NCBI GenBank assembly: GCA_907163375.1
Contig: CAJQUW010015379.1
Coordinates: 1-64,000, forward strand
Direction of reading: 5' to 3'
DNA length: 64,000 nucleotides
From: Prostheceraeus crozeri
Lineage: Eukaryota > Platyhelminthes > Polycladida > Euryleptidae
Each line of letters starts with the position of its first letter. Position 1 is the first letter of the stretch. Shown here piece after piece: positions 24,074 through 35,372 of this stretch. Under the pieces are notes generated by a model that saw only the letters and a list, made by a program, of their open reading frames with translations, ran no database searches and had not been told where the DNA came from. Position numbers and translations under genes: made by a program.

Positions 24074-24338
24074 TGCATAGAAATTGACAACAATAAAACC
24101 TCTAGAATGGAAATTAAGCTTCATGCAATGCACAATAACGGCACATAAATCGCACGCATTTTCACTTAGATGCACCTGCCAACGTCTGTATCATTGGGTT
24201 AGAATCAGTCACATGAGTAAATCGAAGCTTTTAATTGGTTCTTCATGCCCCAACTTAGTTCCCCCGGATGTGCCGCGACCTTGAGTCAATTTCCATTCTA
24301 GCGAACTTCAGATAAACAGTTTATTTCTATGCCTGTAT
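24074..24338. mobile_element. small inverted-repeat (MITE-like) element
   Basis: The left arm has GCATAGAAAT and, 17 bp later, CTAGAATGGAAATT. The reverse complement of the right arm has the same two blocks in the same order with similar spacing. No coding content. Target duplication not identified, so the exact ends are uncertain. Confidence 0.45.
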
Positions 24339-24339
24339 G

Positions 24340-26618
24340 TTCGAAACAATGATATAGCATTTTGATATTCAACTATCTGTTGTTTCACGACAAATTAAGT
24401 GATAAGTCACGTGGAATTTCTCCTGTGTAAAAGGAGAGATGACATCGAAATAATTCAGATAAACAAAGCTTAAATGTCTTAATGAAATACGAAGAGTAAG
24501 AGCAATGGACCGATTCATATATTTTAAGACAATTTGAGTAACAAATAAAATCAGACCACGAGGCACGATGGATTTCAATGGAACCTGGGGCCTACTACCT
24601 GAACATTTGACAGTGGATCGTGGATAATAGATAAGTCAACTGCACGCGATCAGTTTTCATTGACGTTGTACAGGGACACTTACTTAAATGAAAAAATGAT
24701 AACAAGTTTGGCGATCTCATTGTTTCAGACTCTTTCACGTCAGCTCTTGGTGATCAATGTAAAATCAAAAGATGTGAATTTAAACTACAGTGAAGAGAGT
24801 TCGCAATTGAAGTCGATAATTACAGCAATTCCCTCACAAGTGAAGAAGTAGATATAATTTATTGAATAACTTTGAATCAAGTTTGAATCATCGTGGACAT
24901 TTCGGAACATCAGCACTCAATCAGTGATCAAATTGTTCATCACAGATATTTTTTCGTTAGAAAAACTTCTGTTATATTGGAACTTAGAATTATTGACCGC
25001 TTAAAGCTTTCTAGTGGAGGCGAGATATAGATATAAGCATCTATTAATATTGTATCAATGTTACTATTATATCAATGCCCGTTTGGTTCATTATTTTGAT
25101 TATTTGCTTTGAATTTGCGTGTGTTTGATTGACTTTGAGAATGTGATTAACGTTATCATAAATTATAAAGCAAGTAAATAGGTCATTAAACGCATTATTG
25201 CTCATCGAACAAAACATATGATCAAAGTGCGAATAATTACATTGTATAATTATGAATTGAAATAGGTAACTCTCGCTTATGCGGAGTACCCGGACCAACC
25301 ATTCATGCATTTCATAAATGCTATGTGGAAATGAAATAATGTCTGATGGCATAATATGGCCAAGTAATGTCTGACGATCAAAACTTTAACCAACTGGTAC
25401 AAAGACGCCAGCCAACGTCCCATCCATGAGGGGCCGGTTTATAATAATAAGCCGATCACTGACTGGCACGTTTTAAATACGCCGGCCGCCGGGCGACTTT
25501 TCTGAACGCCCGCCTCGGCCCCGGCCGGTTCCAACCATACTGCACTATGTATAGAATCACCAAATTCTACCTCATACACGAATTGTGCATGTATACGTGT
25601 ATGCCATGAATCTATGTTGTTATCAAAAAGCATTGACTTCAGTCTGCATGTCATAACGTGCGGGTAGACCTATTGCTCTCATCATTCTTCTGGTGTACCG
25701 GCATGGAGATGTTATCCTAGAAAGCTACTTATTGTAGTCATCCAGAACATTGTGAAATAGAATTAAGCCTTAGAATTAGATTTCAGACCTGTCATGTGAC
25801 CATTTATGACACAAATACAGGATGTGTAGGTATACATGTATGCTCCTGTGTAGACAAACTCCAGTTGATATGAGGGACCTCTAGGAGCGTAGCGTCCATT
25901 GGGGCATTCGAGGCACTGCCCAGAATGCATTTTTATATAAATTCCCCAACATAGTTTAATCATGTGCAATATGCGCCAGTGACCAAACGCTGCATCTTAT
26001 CTTAGGTCTTTATTTCTTCATTCCAACGGATGCATGCATATGCATATATAATTTGTCGGTGGTTTTATCTCTCTTCCTCTCTCAGGGACAGTCGCCGGAG
26101 TGTCGCCGATATTGCACCGATTGGCCAAAATCTAACACGAGCCACACATGATCAGCAATGGCTTGTTGATGTCATCGAGAACTCAGACAATATTATCTAT
26201 CAATATGCTGTTCGCGCGCGCCAGAATAGCTCGTCGCGGCCACTATATGCAATCCACACAAAAGCAGTCCATTATCCATCTCTGTGATTCAGCCCGGGTG
26301 AAGACAAGGAATTCTCTACGAGTTACACTTACAAGTTACACACACACACGCGGACTGACTAATGCATAGCTAATTGTCTGCACATGCATGCCTTCACTTC
26401 TTCATTATTTCATCATAATGTAGCTATTGGAAAACATCAAAGTGACTTCTAGATTAGAACTGGGTACTTCAAATATAAGGTGCATGCTACAAGGTGCATG
26501 CCGATGCCAAGACTGATACTAGCCCCGGACACGTTTTGAAGCACGCTACGCCACTGGGGACCACATTCATCAATGGTACACTGAGTCACTGAGTGGCCGC
26601 ACTATCATCAATGTACCC
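24340..26618. other. no recognisable feature
   Basis: A GC-rich island at about 25,480-25,535, with CCGGC and GCCGG words, stands out from the AT-rich flanks, but has no second copy that I could find. Nothing else is supported. Confidence 0.35.
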
Positions 26619-26619
26619 C

Positions 26620-26754
26620 TATCCGACAAGAAGAGGAACCAGTTAGAACTCGGCAGACGCGCAGATTCATAGTAAGCATAGGGTGCGCATCATTCTGTGA
26701 AAGTCTCATTTTCTGCCTCGTTCCCTGAAGAAACTCGTTGTGGCTGCCAGACTA
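26620..26754 (+). repeat. solo arm of the long inverted-repeat element
   Basis: This segment matches the right arm of the element at 43,403-44,121: ACAAGAAGAGGAAC, GGCAGACG-GCAGATTC, CATCATTCTGTGAAAGTCTCA, CCTCGTTC, GAAACTCGTT and a GCTGCC-GACTA end. The partner arm is absent upstream, so this is a truncated or solo copy of the same family. Confidence 0.65.
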
Positions 26755-27400
26755 TCAAGTCTGTGGGTGACGGAGATGTTAGCCGCGTCGGCGAGGACCA
26801 AGTTCAACCCTGACTTCAACAAATCCTCAATTTCAAAATTCTGGACATTCATCAAATTTGAAGACATGCAATCCTTGTCCACAACGTGCACAGACAGACG
26901 AAGTGGTCACATCGGAAATGGAGGAGACAGCAGCGTCGTTTGACTGCAGACTAAATAGGGGTTGATTTTCGCTTTGTTGATAAGCCATTTTGGGACGGAA
27001 TTTATTGAATTTCAGGCTTTGCGTGGATGAGAAAATCGCTGACTGTTTCATCACGCGTAATCTTGTTATCTTTAAATTTGATAGCTGTTCCGCTCGCTGT
27101 GAGCAACACAGAACATGCAGAGAGTATGGGGCTGAAACTCACTGGGGACATAATATCTCTTTAGCTAAATATTTCAACTCCAGAGTAACATTCCAGGGTA
27201 CGTTGAGAGAAGCAATATAAGACTCCAAAACTGGCTACAGTAAGTTGATCTAAATTGGCGAAGATATTGCGGAAACAGCAATTTCATTCCCCATGGGACT
27301 ACTATATTTACAGCATCATTCGCGCCTGCTCGCATATTTTCATGTACAAGTACACGAGATGTACTTGGCAGACATTGATTTTCCGAGAGTAATCCATTTA
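26755..27400. other. no recognisable feature
   Basis: Short open frames on both strands without recognisable motifs. Confidence 0.35.
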
Positions 27401-27552
27401 TGTAATGGATAGAGCATGGCTATGCGATTCTCTGGGATATACATGTAGAGAGGACAATTATTTGATGAATCCCGAGGGCTTTAGCCCGAGGGATATATCA
27501 AATAATTTCACGAGCTATGTCAGAGAATCGTATAGCTATCCTCTATCCGTTA
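27401..27552. mobile_element. foldback (hairpin) element
   Basis: The two halves are inverted copies: TAAYGGATAGAG, TAGCTAT or TGGCTAT, CGATTCTCTG, and ATTATTTGAT occur in mirrored positions around the GC-rich centre CCCGAGGGCTTTAGCCCGAGGG-like core at 27,471-27,492. Arms of about 70 bp leave almost no loop. No coding content. This is a typical foldback MITE; target duplication was not resolved. Confidence 0.7.
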
Positions 27553-27834
27553 TAAAGTATGCCAGATTATTAGGACCATAGATATCCGCGAAAGAATCCC
27601 TCTCTACCAGCATTTTCCTTGGGAACAAATTTTATCAAATATACAGGGGATTCTGAGATACGATTGTACGTAATAATCTGCTGTACTTTATACGTCGGTA
27701 TTACAGTAACTGCATTTCCATCATGATATTACAGTTCTTTGCCATAGACTTCTAAATTTCTCTATGTCTTTGCACTTCCGTCAGTGCATTTAAAAAGTGG
27801 CTCTTACATAACAATCTATGCATTGAATGTATGA
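27553..27834. other. no recognisable feature
   Basis: Flank between the foldback element and the nuclease-like reading frame. Confidence 0.3.
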
Positions 27835-28638
27835 GATATATTATACAGACATTTGCTGCTGTCTTCAGAAAAGGGTGCATCCAGTTGGCTTACTTCGCTG
27901 CCTATGAAAGAATGTGGATTTAGACTGAATAAACAAGAATTTGATGACGCACTCTGCATTCGTTACGACCTGACATTGAAAGATGTACCGAAGAAGTGTG
28001 TATGTGGCCAGGAATACTTTTCTCATTGTTTGTCATGCAAAAGTGGTGGATATGTCAGCCTACGACATAACTCCGTGAGAGACACAACTCAGGAACTGCT
28101 AAGTGAAATATGCAAAGACGTACGGTCAGAACCTCCCCTCCTACCTCTATCCGGAGAAAAACTACCAAATGGATCCAATCTTCGTGACGGCGCTCGTGCT
28201 GATATCAGTTGTTTAGGATTTTGGTTGCCAATGAGCAGGGCATTCTTTGATGTAAGGGTGGTAAACCCTATGGCCCAGTCAAAAAAGCAAAAGCAAATTC
28301 CACAACTATATCTACACCTTGAGAATTTAAAGAAGAAGGAATACAACAATCGTATCATAGAAGTTGACCAAGGTTCCTTTTCCCCTTTGATATTTTCATG
28401 TACAGGTGGGATGGGAACAGAAGCAAAGAATTTCTACAAAAGAATGGCAGCGAAGATCAGCGCAAAGAAGGGGGAGAAGTATAGCCAAGTGATAAGATTC
28501 ATAGGAACGAGATTGACATTTGACATTTTAAGAACATGCGTTATTTCATTGAGGGGAGAGAGAAGTGGAAGCAGACATGACGAGTTAAGAACATTTCATG
28601 ATCTGGATCTCGATTACCAAACATTTAGTTTTGAATGA
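27835..28638 (+). CDS. 5'-truncated mobile-element protein with Cys/His knuckle and nuclease-like domain
   Basis: The frame is open from just after a stop at 27,832 to a stop at 28,636-28,638, with no ATG before the methionine in SLPMKECGF, so the 5' end is missing. Residues read EKGASSWLTSLP, then a Cys/His cluster (CVCGQEYFSHCLSCKSGG), then RHNSVRDTTQELL. Next come ARADISCLGFW and AFFDVRVVNP, which resemble the metal-binding part of PD-(D/E)XK nucleases, and a conserved tail FSCTGGMG and FYKRMAAKIS. I recall very similar C-terminal regions in many predicted proteins of cnidarians and other marine invertebrates, often attached to reverse-transcriptase-like sequence. The nuclease assignment and element class are inference. 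The uninterrupted 260 codons suggest a fairly young copy. Confidence 0.6.
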   Translation, partial: DILYRHLLLSSEKGASSWLTSLPMKECGFRLNKQEFDDALCIRYDLTLKDVPKKCVCGQEYFSHCLSCKSGGYVSLRHNSVRDTTQELLSEICKDVRSEPPLLPLSGEKLPNGSNLRDGARADISCLGFWLPMSRAFFDVRVVNPMAQSKKQKQIPQLYLHLENLKKKEYNNRIIEVDQGSFSPLIFSCTGGMGTEAKNFYKRMAAKISAKKGEKYSQVIRFIGTRLTFDILRTCVISLRGERSGSRHDELRTFHDLDLDYQTFSFE

Positions 28639-28779
28639 GTCGCTCATTTAATATAGAGCAGTATTTATGTTATAATAGGATAACTTTAAGATGGACGCAA
28701 CTTTAAGTATAGGATATCAACTTTTTCTAACTTACCTTCACTTTCTATACTTACCTTGCATATAACCGATTTTTGTATA

Positions 28780-29025
28780 TTTATTATCTTCTCGCATTAG
28801 TGCAAGAACTCTATCATACAGGAAATATATTACCGCATAACTTATCGTGCTTCCACCTGTAATTGAACTCGCTGTCTATGTTACTTAAGACACTCGACGC
28901 TCCGCGTCTCGTTCAGTTATGGTGGATGCAATAAACATTGAATGTGTTGAGACATCATTGTAGTTCCTCGCATTGTGCAATAACTCAATATCATGCAGGA
29001 AATATAGTGCCGCATAGCCATTGAC
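28780..29025 (+). repeat. two imperfect tandem units after the nuclease-like frame
   Basis: The block CTCGCATT-GTGCAA-AACTC followed by CAGGAAATAT and GCCGCATA or ACCGCATA occurs at about 28,793 and again at about 28,967, roughly 175 bp apart. These may be tandem units in the 3' untranslated part of the same mobile element. Confidence 0.45.
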
Positions 29026-29063
29026 TCCTAGATATCATAGCTATTTAAATATAATGGACGTGT

Positions 29064-29168
29064 CACGACTGCAATTATTTGGAATTCCCTTTTCTGAAGA
29101 GGGCAGGTGGATTGCTGCCTAGGAATTCGCAGTTGCAGTCGAATTATTTATTGCGCATTGCAGTCGTG
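29064..29168. mobile_element. 105-bp inverted-repeat unit
   Basis: A perfect 12-bp inverted repeat, CACGACTGCAAT and ATTGCAGTCGTG, bounds the unit. A second inner pair, GGAATTC and GAATTC plus GTTGCAGTCG, nests inside. It looks like a tiny MITE or recombination hairpin; no target duplication was seen. Confidence 0.45.
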
Positions 29169-30103
29169 CACTGCAATTGCTGCGTATCACAATGTTCATC
29201 TGTGTATGGAGTTAACCTCAAGTTAACATTTCTTTTCTAGCTAGCATCGCTGTCTAAATTATACAAATTTGAGGTAAGTGGCTGAAAAATACCAAGAAGA
29301 GGTTTCTAAGCAACATTGTTTTCAAAAGTTTGCTAGGCTCTACATCCAATTTAGCAGTTCTGATATCCACAGAGATGTAATGTCAGTTGGTCCACAAGCC
29401 AGCCATATTTTCAACTTCAGTTTTCCTATTTTTCTGTTGTACTTATCATTGAAATACAACACGACAAGTGTTTCAAATTTCAACTGAATCTCGCGAAACT
29501 GAAATGCACATGCATCGTTTTTCAGCGTCAAAAAACTAAATAATTACAATGTACTTCAAAGATGATTTGATAGGTGATCGATATGAAAAAGATAAAATTA
29601 TCGCCAGTTCAAAAACAGTATGACCATTGATCCTAAATTGTGAAAAATGTCATCAAGAAAAACAAGGACTTTATCAAAGAATTATGGTATAAGGCTCCTG
29701 CTTGCTCTGTCACATCTTGGGAATTTGTGATATTATTTTGGATAAATATTTCTTACCTCGATATTCTCTACCTGATTTTCTCGAAAACGTAGACAAGAGA
29801 AGGTTATCTTTCGTAGCAATAATAATCTTTGTCAACTGAGGCAACATTTGTGAAGCAACCGAATAATCCAATTTTTGTTACCGTTGTAAACGCTAACGTT
29901 TCTTGAAAGATTGCCTATTTTAAAATGATTAACAGATTGTGGCTGATTAGTCTCTTCGCTGTCCGTCGCTTGAGAGTTGCAGATACAATGGTAATGAATG
30001 TATTGTCAGTTTTCATATTTCTCAATCTGACTGAGTCTTATTCGTAAATGAATTCTCTTAAAGACGAGCTTCGAACTCAGATTCAAGCGATCCAGGACAG
30101 AGT
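29169..30103. other. no recognisable feature
   Basis: AT-rich background; no supported motif. Confidence 0.4.
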
Positions 30104-30111
30104 CTACTTAT

Positions 30112-30172
30112 CAGGGCTGGGACCGGTTAATTGTTTTTATAATCGATTATCGGTTAACCGATCCCAGCCCTG
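30112..30172. mobile_element. 61-bp hAT-derived mini-element with 8-bp target duplication
   Basis: Terminal inverted repeats CAGGGCTGGGACCGGTTAA and CAGGGCTGGGATCGGTTAA nearly meet, leaving only an AT-rich centre. The flanks CTACTTAT (30,104-30,111) and CTCCTTAT (30,173-30,180) match at 7 of 8 bases, the expected hAT target duplication. It is therefore one of the shortest possible non-autonomous hAT copies, essentially two ends joined. Confidence 0.8.
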
Positions 30173-30180
30173 CTCCTTAT

Positions 30181-31797
30181 ACTTTTCAGCGTTTATTGCT
30201 TCAAAATATTCACGCATTTCATCGTGCAATGCCATTTCGAACCTGTATGCCTGCACTTAAACACGAGATGCTTTGAATCCTTCTTCGCTGCAGAAATCCA
30301 GTATGAAATTTTTCCACAAAATACATGAATGCAAAATAGCAGTCAAATAGAGGAAAGAATTAGTCAACACATCAGAGTAGAGAAAGAAAGATCAAAGGGT
30401 AAAAATTATACATGAAACTGTGGCGGGTAGTACTGAGTTACTTGCTAGGAGAAGTAGCAAGATAGTGGTAATACAAAATTCCAATGTGAGAAATCTTTTT
30501 GAATGCCCTATTACATATAGGAAGATGACAATGAAGCCTGGACTGTTATCATTATATTACGTGTTATAATCAATTGAAAAGAAAATCTTTTCGTACTTTA
30601 GGTGCTGGAGATAGCATCCTTCGGGATTTTGATGTGTTTCAAGAGCACTGTGTGAAGGATTAAAAGCAGTGCTTCATTTTCAGTTCAATTTCACAGCATC
30701 TATGGCCATGCGATATAATCCTTTTCCCTCTTGATCCATCAGAATACGGTTCACAAAAAGAAAAAATCACTTTATCATTGACCTATATGCTCTAGAGAAT
30801 AGGATAAGAAAAAGGAAATTAACGTCTTTTCTATCGTATCAAACTTTTGAGAAAAGTCACGTTGCAAATAGCACCTTTTAACTTTCTCATTTGTCTTAGG
30901 AATTGAAAATTGATATTGTTGTACAAAACTGCCTTCAGCAATTACGTCTTGAAATTTTGAAATCTAAAATCATTCAAGTGATTAAATACGCAAGACTTGA
31001 GATACTACAACGAATGTTGTTGACAAAGTGAATGAATAACTTTTTTGTGCACTCACGGATGGGGTAGCTGTTAACTGTACTTACTGAACCTCGCGAGAAT
31101 AAGCGCGTTGAGACTCTTCAGATGAGATTAGCATTGCAAGGTTCTCATTGTCAAATCTTTTTTTGACGCTAGAGAAGACACAGTAAGGGATTTAGAACAT
31201 AGAATTTGGAGCTCATTGAACAGCAGCGCTTGAACTATTGCTCACCGATCGTCAAAAAATAATTTATTTTTCCGCTAGTTTTGCAGATTGAAATTCGTCG
31301 TTTGAATTGTGCTGTGTTGCCCTTCATCGGCCAGAAGAAAAACACCAGAACATTATTTCTGGTGGAACTCCTGAATATGATATAAATCATAAGTTTGTAC
31401 ATGATGCAGCTCACTTGTGATACATTTCAGAGATGGAGCAGCTAATAAGTATAGGCCAATCAGAAAAATCCGATTCATATGGCATTGGTTGCACCATGTT
31501 GAAGAACATGACGCCGCATTTTCGTCTTGACTTCAGTCAACGGTGCACCGATGAGTCACTGTCCCCTATCAAAGCCTATCAGCTATCAGTCTAGCAAAGT
31601 AACTTAAACAAATGTACTAGATCGGATATCTACGAGGCCAGCCTTGCAGTCATGTGCCCCATGGATTCGGAGTCATCTCCAAATTACCAAGTCCACTAGA
31701 GGAATAATGCTGAAACTTTGATGTTGTCTTTGATCTATCTCCATCATTAGCCTTGACTCTAACTTGTAATTATTTTCAAGTCATTTTTATGGTTGCT
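30181..31797. other. no recognisable feature
   Basis: Nothing beyond background was recognised. Confidence 0.4.
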
Positions 31798-31846
31798 GTA
31801 GTCCTATTGTCCTATTGTCCTATGTGTCCTATTGTGTCCTATTCTA
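31798..31846 (+). repeat. TCCTATTG minisatellite
   Basis: Five units of GTCCTATT or GTCCTAT with slight length variation occur in about 50 bp. Confidence 0.85.
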
Positions 31847-32145
31847 TGTACAATAGTAAAGTCGAGATTGCGCAGGTGTAAAAATTCAGTTCTTTTGGGT
31901 CCAAAATTCATCTTTCAAAGTCAATACTAATCGCAAAAGATTGTCTTCATAGAAATTAGAAACTAACGGGTTGGACGAGACACGATAAGAATCAGAACAC
32001 TTCCGGTCGCCTTAGCCTCTTAGCCATGAACTGTACAAAGTTTAAGAGAGGTTTTTTATTCTCAAATGAATTCAATCATTTGTAGTTACAGACAGTTACT
32101 GATCACAAAAGATAAAAGTTACACAACACTGTTTGAATTATAAAG

Positions 32146-32575
32146 TTGTGTGGCATACATCACAAAGGATTTCCTTCGGAGTGTCAAACGATGACGTGGA
32201 ATTCGCAGTCTGTTCGACCATCTCGTGTCTCGCCGACTGATGTCTTCCTGTCTGACAGGGATAAGATGGTGGAGGGTATGATGAGTCTACTTCATTTTCG
32301 CAAATTGAGTGAGGACCATTTTGTTCAAGTGCGTGAAAATTTGAGGTGTTTTGGTCAGTTCAAGAACGTCCTCGTAGGACAAGGCAGGATGAATGACTTT
32401 AAGGGCACATTTTTCGACTCCCTCGATGACCAGCTGTAGCATCTTCGATGCAAATGGGAACCACGCTGGGGATGCGTACTCAAAAATGCACTGAATGCAC
32501 GTGTGATAGAGGCGAGTTAGGCCTTGACTACTGCCACCGTAACGTTTTGGTGTTCGTAGCCAGAATAACTGGTCT
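32146..32575 (-). pseudogene. LINE C-terminal fossil (CR1/jockey-like)
   Basis: Minus-strand translation runs GLTRLYHTCIQCIFEYASPA, WFPFASKMLQLVIEGVEKCA, LKVIHPALSYEDVLEL, then after one stop HHTLHHLIPVRQ and RLRIPRHRLTLRRKSF. The order L-Y-I-EYASPAW, V-KCALK-I-P-LSYE and LHHL-P is that of the post-RT tail of CR1/jockey-group LINEs. Only the last 140 or so codons are present, with one in-frame stop. The wording differs from the tails at 19.8 and 37.6 kb, so it represents another subfamily. Confidence 0.75.
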
Positions 32576-33332
32576 GAATCATCTAAAATCCATCATTCTC
32601 AAACGAAATTCATTGCATGCAGTGAAAAACTGCTTCAGTAGATGTAGATCTCATAATCACTTGATAAAAATGTCAGATTGGAGGCATTTTTCAAATGATT
32701 TTTCCATGGTTGTCTAATCAAGAATCGAAACTCTGATGCGCGATATTTTCACAATAATTTAAGCAATATTTGCCGTACTATTCGCTGTAGCGAATCTTTT
32801 ATCAAACTTGCCATGCGCTGAAAGTTGCATGTCACAGTCATTCTTGATTGATTGAATTATTTTCCTCATTGTATAATGCGATCACCGCGACAATTGTCTT
32901 GTGTCACAAAATAGACTTTATGACTTATATGAAAAATGCAAAGGTCTTTTTTGAATGAAACGTCGCGAAGATCTGAAAATGAACTGATTTTTTAAATTCT
33001 AAGCGTTTCAATTGACATCAAGATGACAGATTGTCCAATCTTCATTAGGAGCAATATCATGGAAACGAAGAAGTGCGAGGACATAGAGTCAATACAATTC
33101 AAAGTGTAAGTAGTTTAAAATTGCTTACAATTCACATGTATAGACTACTTAGTTCAAGGTATTATATATCAAAAGAATAGATGTCAAAAAATTCATAGGG
33201 ATGCCAAAATTTTCATAGATCGCTGTCCTTTGTAATGCATGCTACAAATTCCATTACAGGCGTTCTTAAAACAATTTAATTACGTTTTGAAACAAATACG
33301 GGAACATTTGCCCTGAGGGCAGTCTGTCACAC
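32576..33332. other. no recognisable feature
   Basis: May include decayed upstream sequence of the LINE fossil; no motif visible. Confidence 0.35.
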
Positions 33333-33437
33333 CAATGTAGGAATACCATATGAGATTTCAAGGTAAGTAATGCACAAATCAGAGGCCGACGATTTGTTCA
33401 TTGCTTGCCGAGAAATCTCATGTGGTGCTTCCATTGT
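33333..33437. mobile_element. palindromic foldback unit
   Basis: Mirrored blocks CAATG, CCAYATGAGATTTC, GG-AAG-AATG, ACAAATC and GGCC surround a centre at about 33,385. Each arm is about 50 bp with roughly 80% identity and there is practically no loop. It directly abuts the (TA)n tract at 33,449. Confidence 0.65.
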
Positions 33438-33447
33438 CTATTTACAC

Positions 33448-33448
<1 letters not shown>

Positions 33449-33507
<59 letters not shown>
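33449..33507. repeat. (TA)n microsatellite
   Basis: About 29 uninterrupted TA units. Confidence 0.97.
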
Positions 33508-33509
<2 letters not shown>

Positions 33510-34009
33510 GCATCTATACATAGACTTCCTGTAACAGATTTAAAGAAGGCCACAATGATAATGCTGAAGCGGACCGCATTTACATTGTCACTGTATTCAT
33601 ACGGAACTCTCAAGCTATGTTTCCATAATGTTTACTAGATGGATGATTCACATAAATGTACAAGGACTCTTTTTAAAAGGCGGGCAACAATGATATCATT
33701 CCTGTCCGACGTTTTTCAATTGAATGCAATGTCTAAGAAATCGGACCGCAATGATGCTACACAGCAAACTATCGTGTGCTACATTTGCCTCGCGTGTTTT
33801 ACAAGCTCGTGCGTGTGCTTACACGGGTAGGTTAAGGTAAAAACACTGACGTCAAATGTATCTCTCTTTTCCATCGCGTGTGTTGAAATTTGCTCAATAC
33901 ACGCGAGATAAATTTAGTTTAACTTTCCTTGAACACACGAACACAATTTTCAAGGCAAAACATGAAGAATGAAGGGAGATTGAAACAATTGGCAGAACAC
34001 TAACTACTT

Positions 34010-34330
34010 CTTGCTGAGGCACAACCGCATGACCATTTGTACAACCTATCCTGCAAGCATTACAAAGGTGTAACGAAACGTAAGGAGGCTTGGAAACTAA
34101 TCGCAATGATACTGGAGAGGTCAGCGAACGACTCCATTATCGTTTCGAATATCTGCGGAGAGAGTTGGGACGAATTAGAAAAACTGCCGCGACAAGAAGT
34201 GGTCAAGGCGCCCAGAAGAAGGTGGAAGGTGAAAATTCAGTCCGACGAAGCATGTCTTGGCTGAGCCCATTCATTTCAGTCAGAGGCAAGACAGCAAACA
34301 TGGACAAAAATGAAGATAACAAATGTGCTG
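34010..34330 (+). pseudogene. MADF (Myb/SANT-like) domain remnant
   Basis: Plus-strand translation gives LYNLSCKHYKGVTKRKEAWK followed by LIAMIL. After a change of frame it continues with FEYLRRELGRIRKTAATRSG, then MSWLSPFISVRGKTANM. The order YK-RKEAW-IA, W/Y-LRRE-R and a final -WL-PFI-R-N matches MADF DNA-binding domains, which recur in host regulators and as accessory proteins of DNA transposons. One frame change lies near 34,120. No transposase or other exon is seen nearby, so I cannot say which source it has. Alternatively, an intron could explain the frame change, but no clean splice pair is obvious. Confidence 0.5.
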
Positions 34331-35372
34331 AATTCACTGAATTTTTGCCGTTTGCATTTGCTGACCTGACCCACCAAACGCCGCTATCGTTCGCCGTTTT
34401 CGTATAGTCCATTCGCTTTTTGAATACACTGAACAGCAATCTTCAGACAATGTAGCTTCGGGTTTTCAGTCGCGTTATCACACATGCAAATGTAAACGGC
34501 AGGATGAAAGAACGATGTAAAAACACAGCGTGTTTCATTGCCATGTATTACTCGCGTCTGAAAGTAATGCATTCCTAAGAAAGAGTTTCTGAATTGTGAA
34601 AAATATGCACACTGTGTATCGTGTAAAACACGGCATCGTATATCCAGATTAACAATGTCATTTATCATGCTTTCTTTGTATTTGTTATTGTATCGACTGA
34701 AAATCGTTTGTCTGATTTATTATATTCATGATATAGCAGCTTGAAATTTTCCGATCAACTCGACTATTCGAAGTCGGATCAAATTACATTTTATGAAATG
34801 AATTTCTGTTTTTCAATCTTAGAGCTGATATATTCAGGCTTATTTAAGATATTGAGTTTATCTATTAGAAAGGCAAAGAATGTCAAACATTATCATGTTT
34901 TTGTCTTTATAGATGTCATGGAGCACTTGATGTTGTTCGGATGCAAGCATGTTATTTGTTTTTTCCATCTTATGAGATCGCATGAAAGTTCTTCAAAGTA
35001 TTTCGGATACCATAATTCTCCAGAGACGCATATTTGTTTGTCTTAGACTTCTGCTTTTCATAATCTACGCCAAAATCTACTCTCAAAGGATTTACCCTCC
35101 AATATCTTCTAATTGAGTTTATTTAGAAAATTTGCCATTAAGAAAAGAGAAAAAATGACTCCAAATGTTCACTCGACGGATTTGACATTTTTGAAATATT
35201 ATTATGTATTATCCCTGATTTCGGTCAACAGCTTTTTTTGGAAGCTGTAAAAGATGATAACTGTTTCATTCGTATTGAGCATGCGGTGCGACATAATATT
35301 CTTGCCGTCAATACAAGATCACAAAGCGAGTATCAAGCTTCTTGTAATGTTATATCTTCTATGTGCATCTAG
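34331..35372. other. no recognisable feature
   Basis: A 101-codon open frame at 34,741-35,046 (plus) has no recognisable motif. Nothing else is supported. Confidence 0.35.

Noticed and set aside
33398-33638. Frames with long Ile-Tyr repeats on both strands
   Set aside because: They only translate the (TA)n microsatellite.
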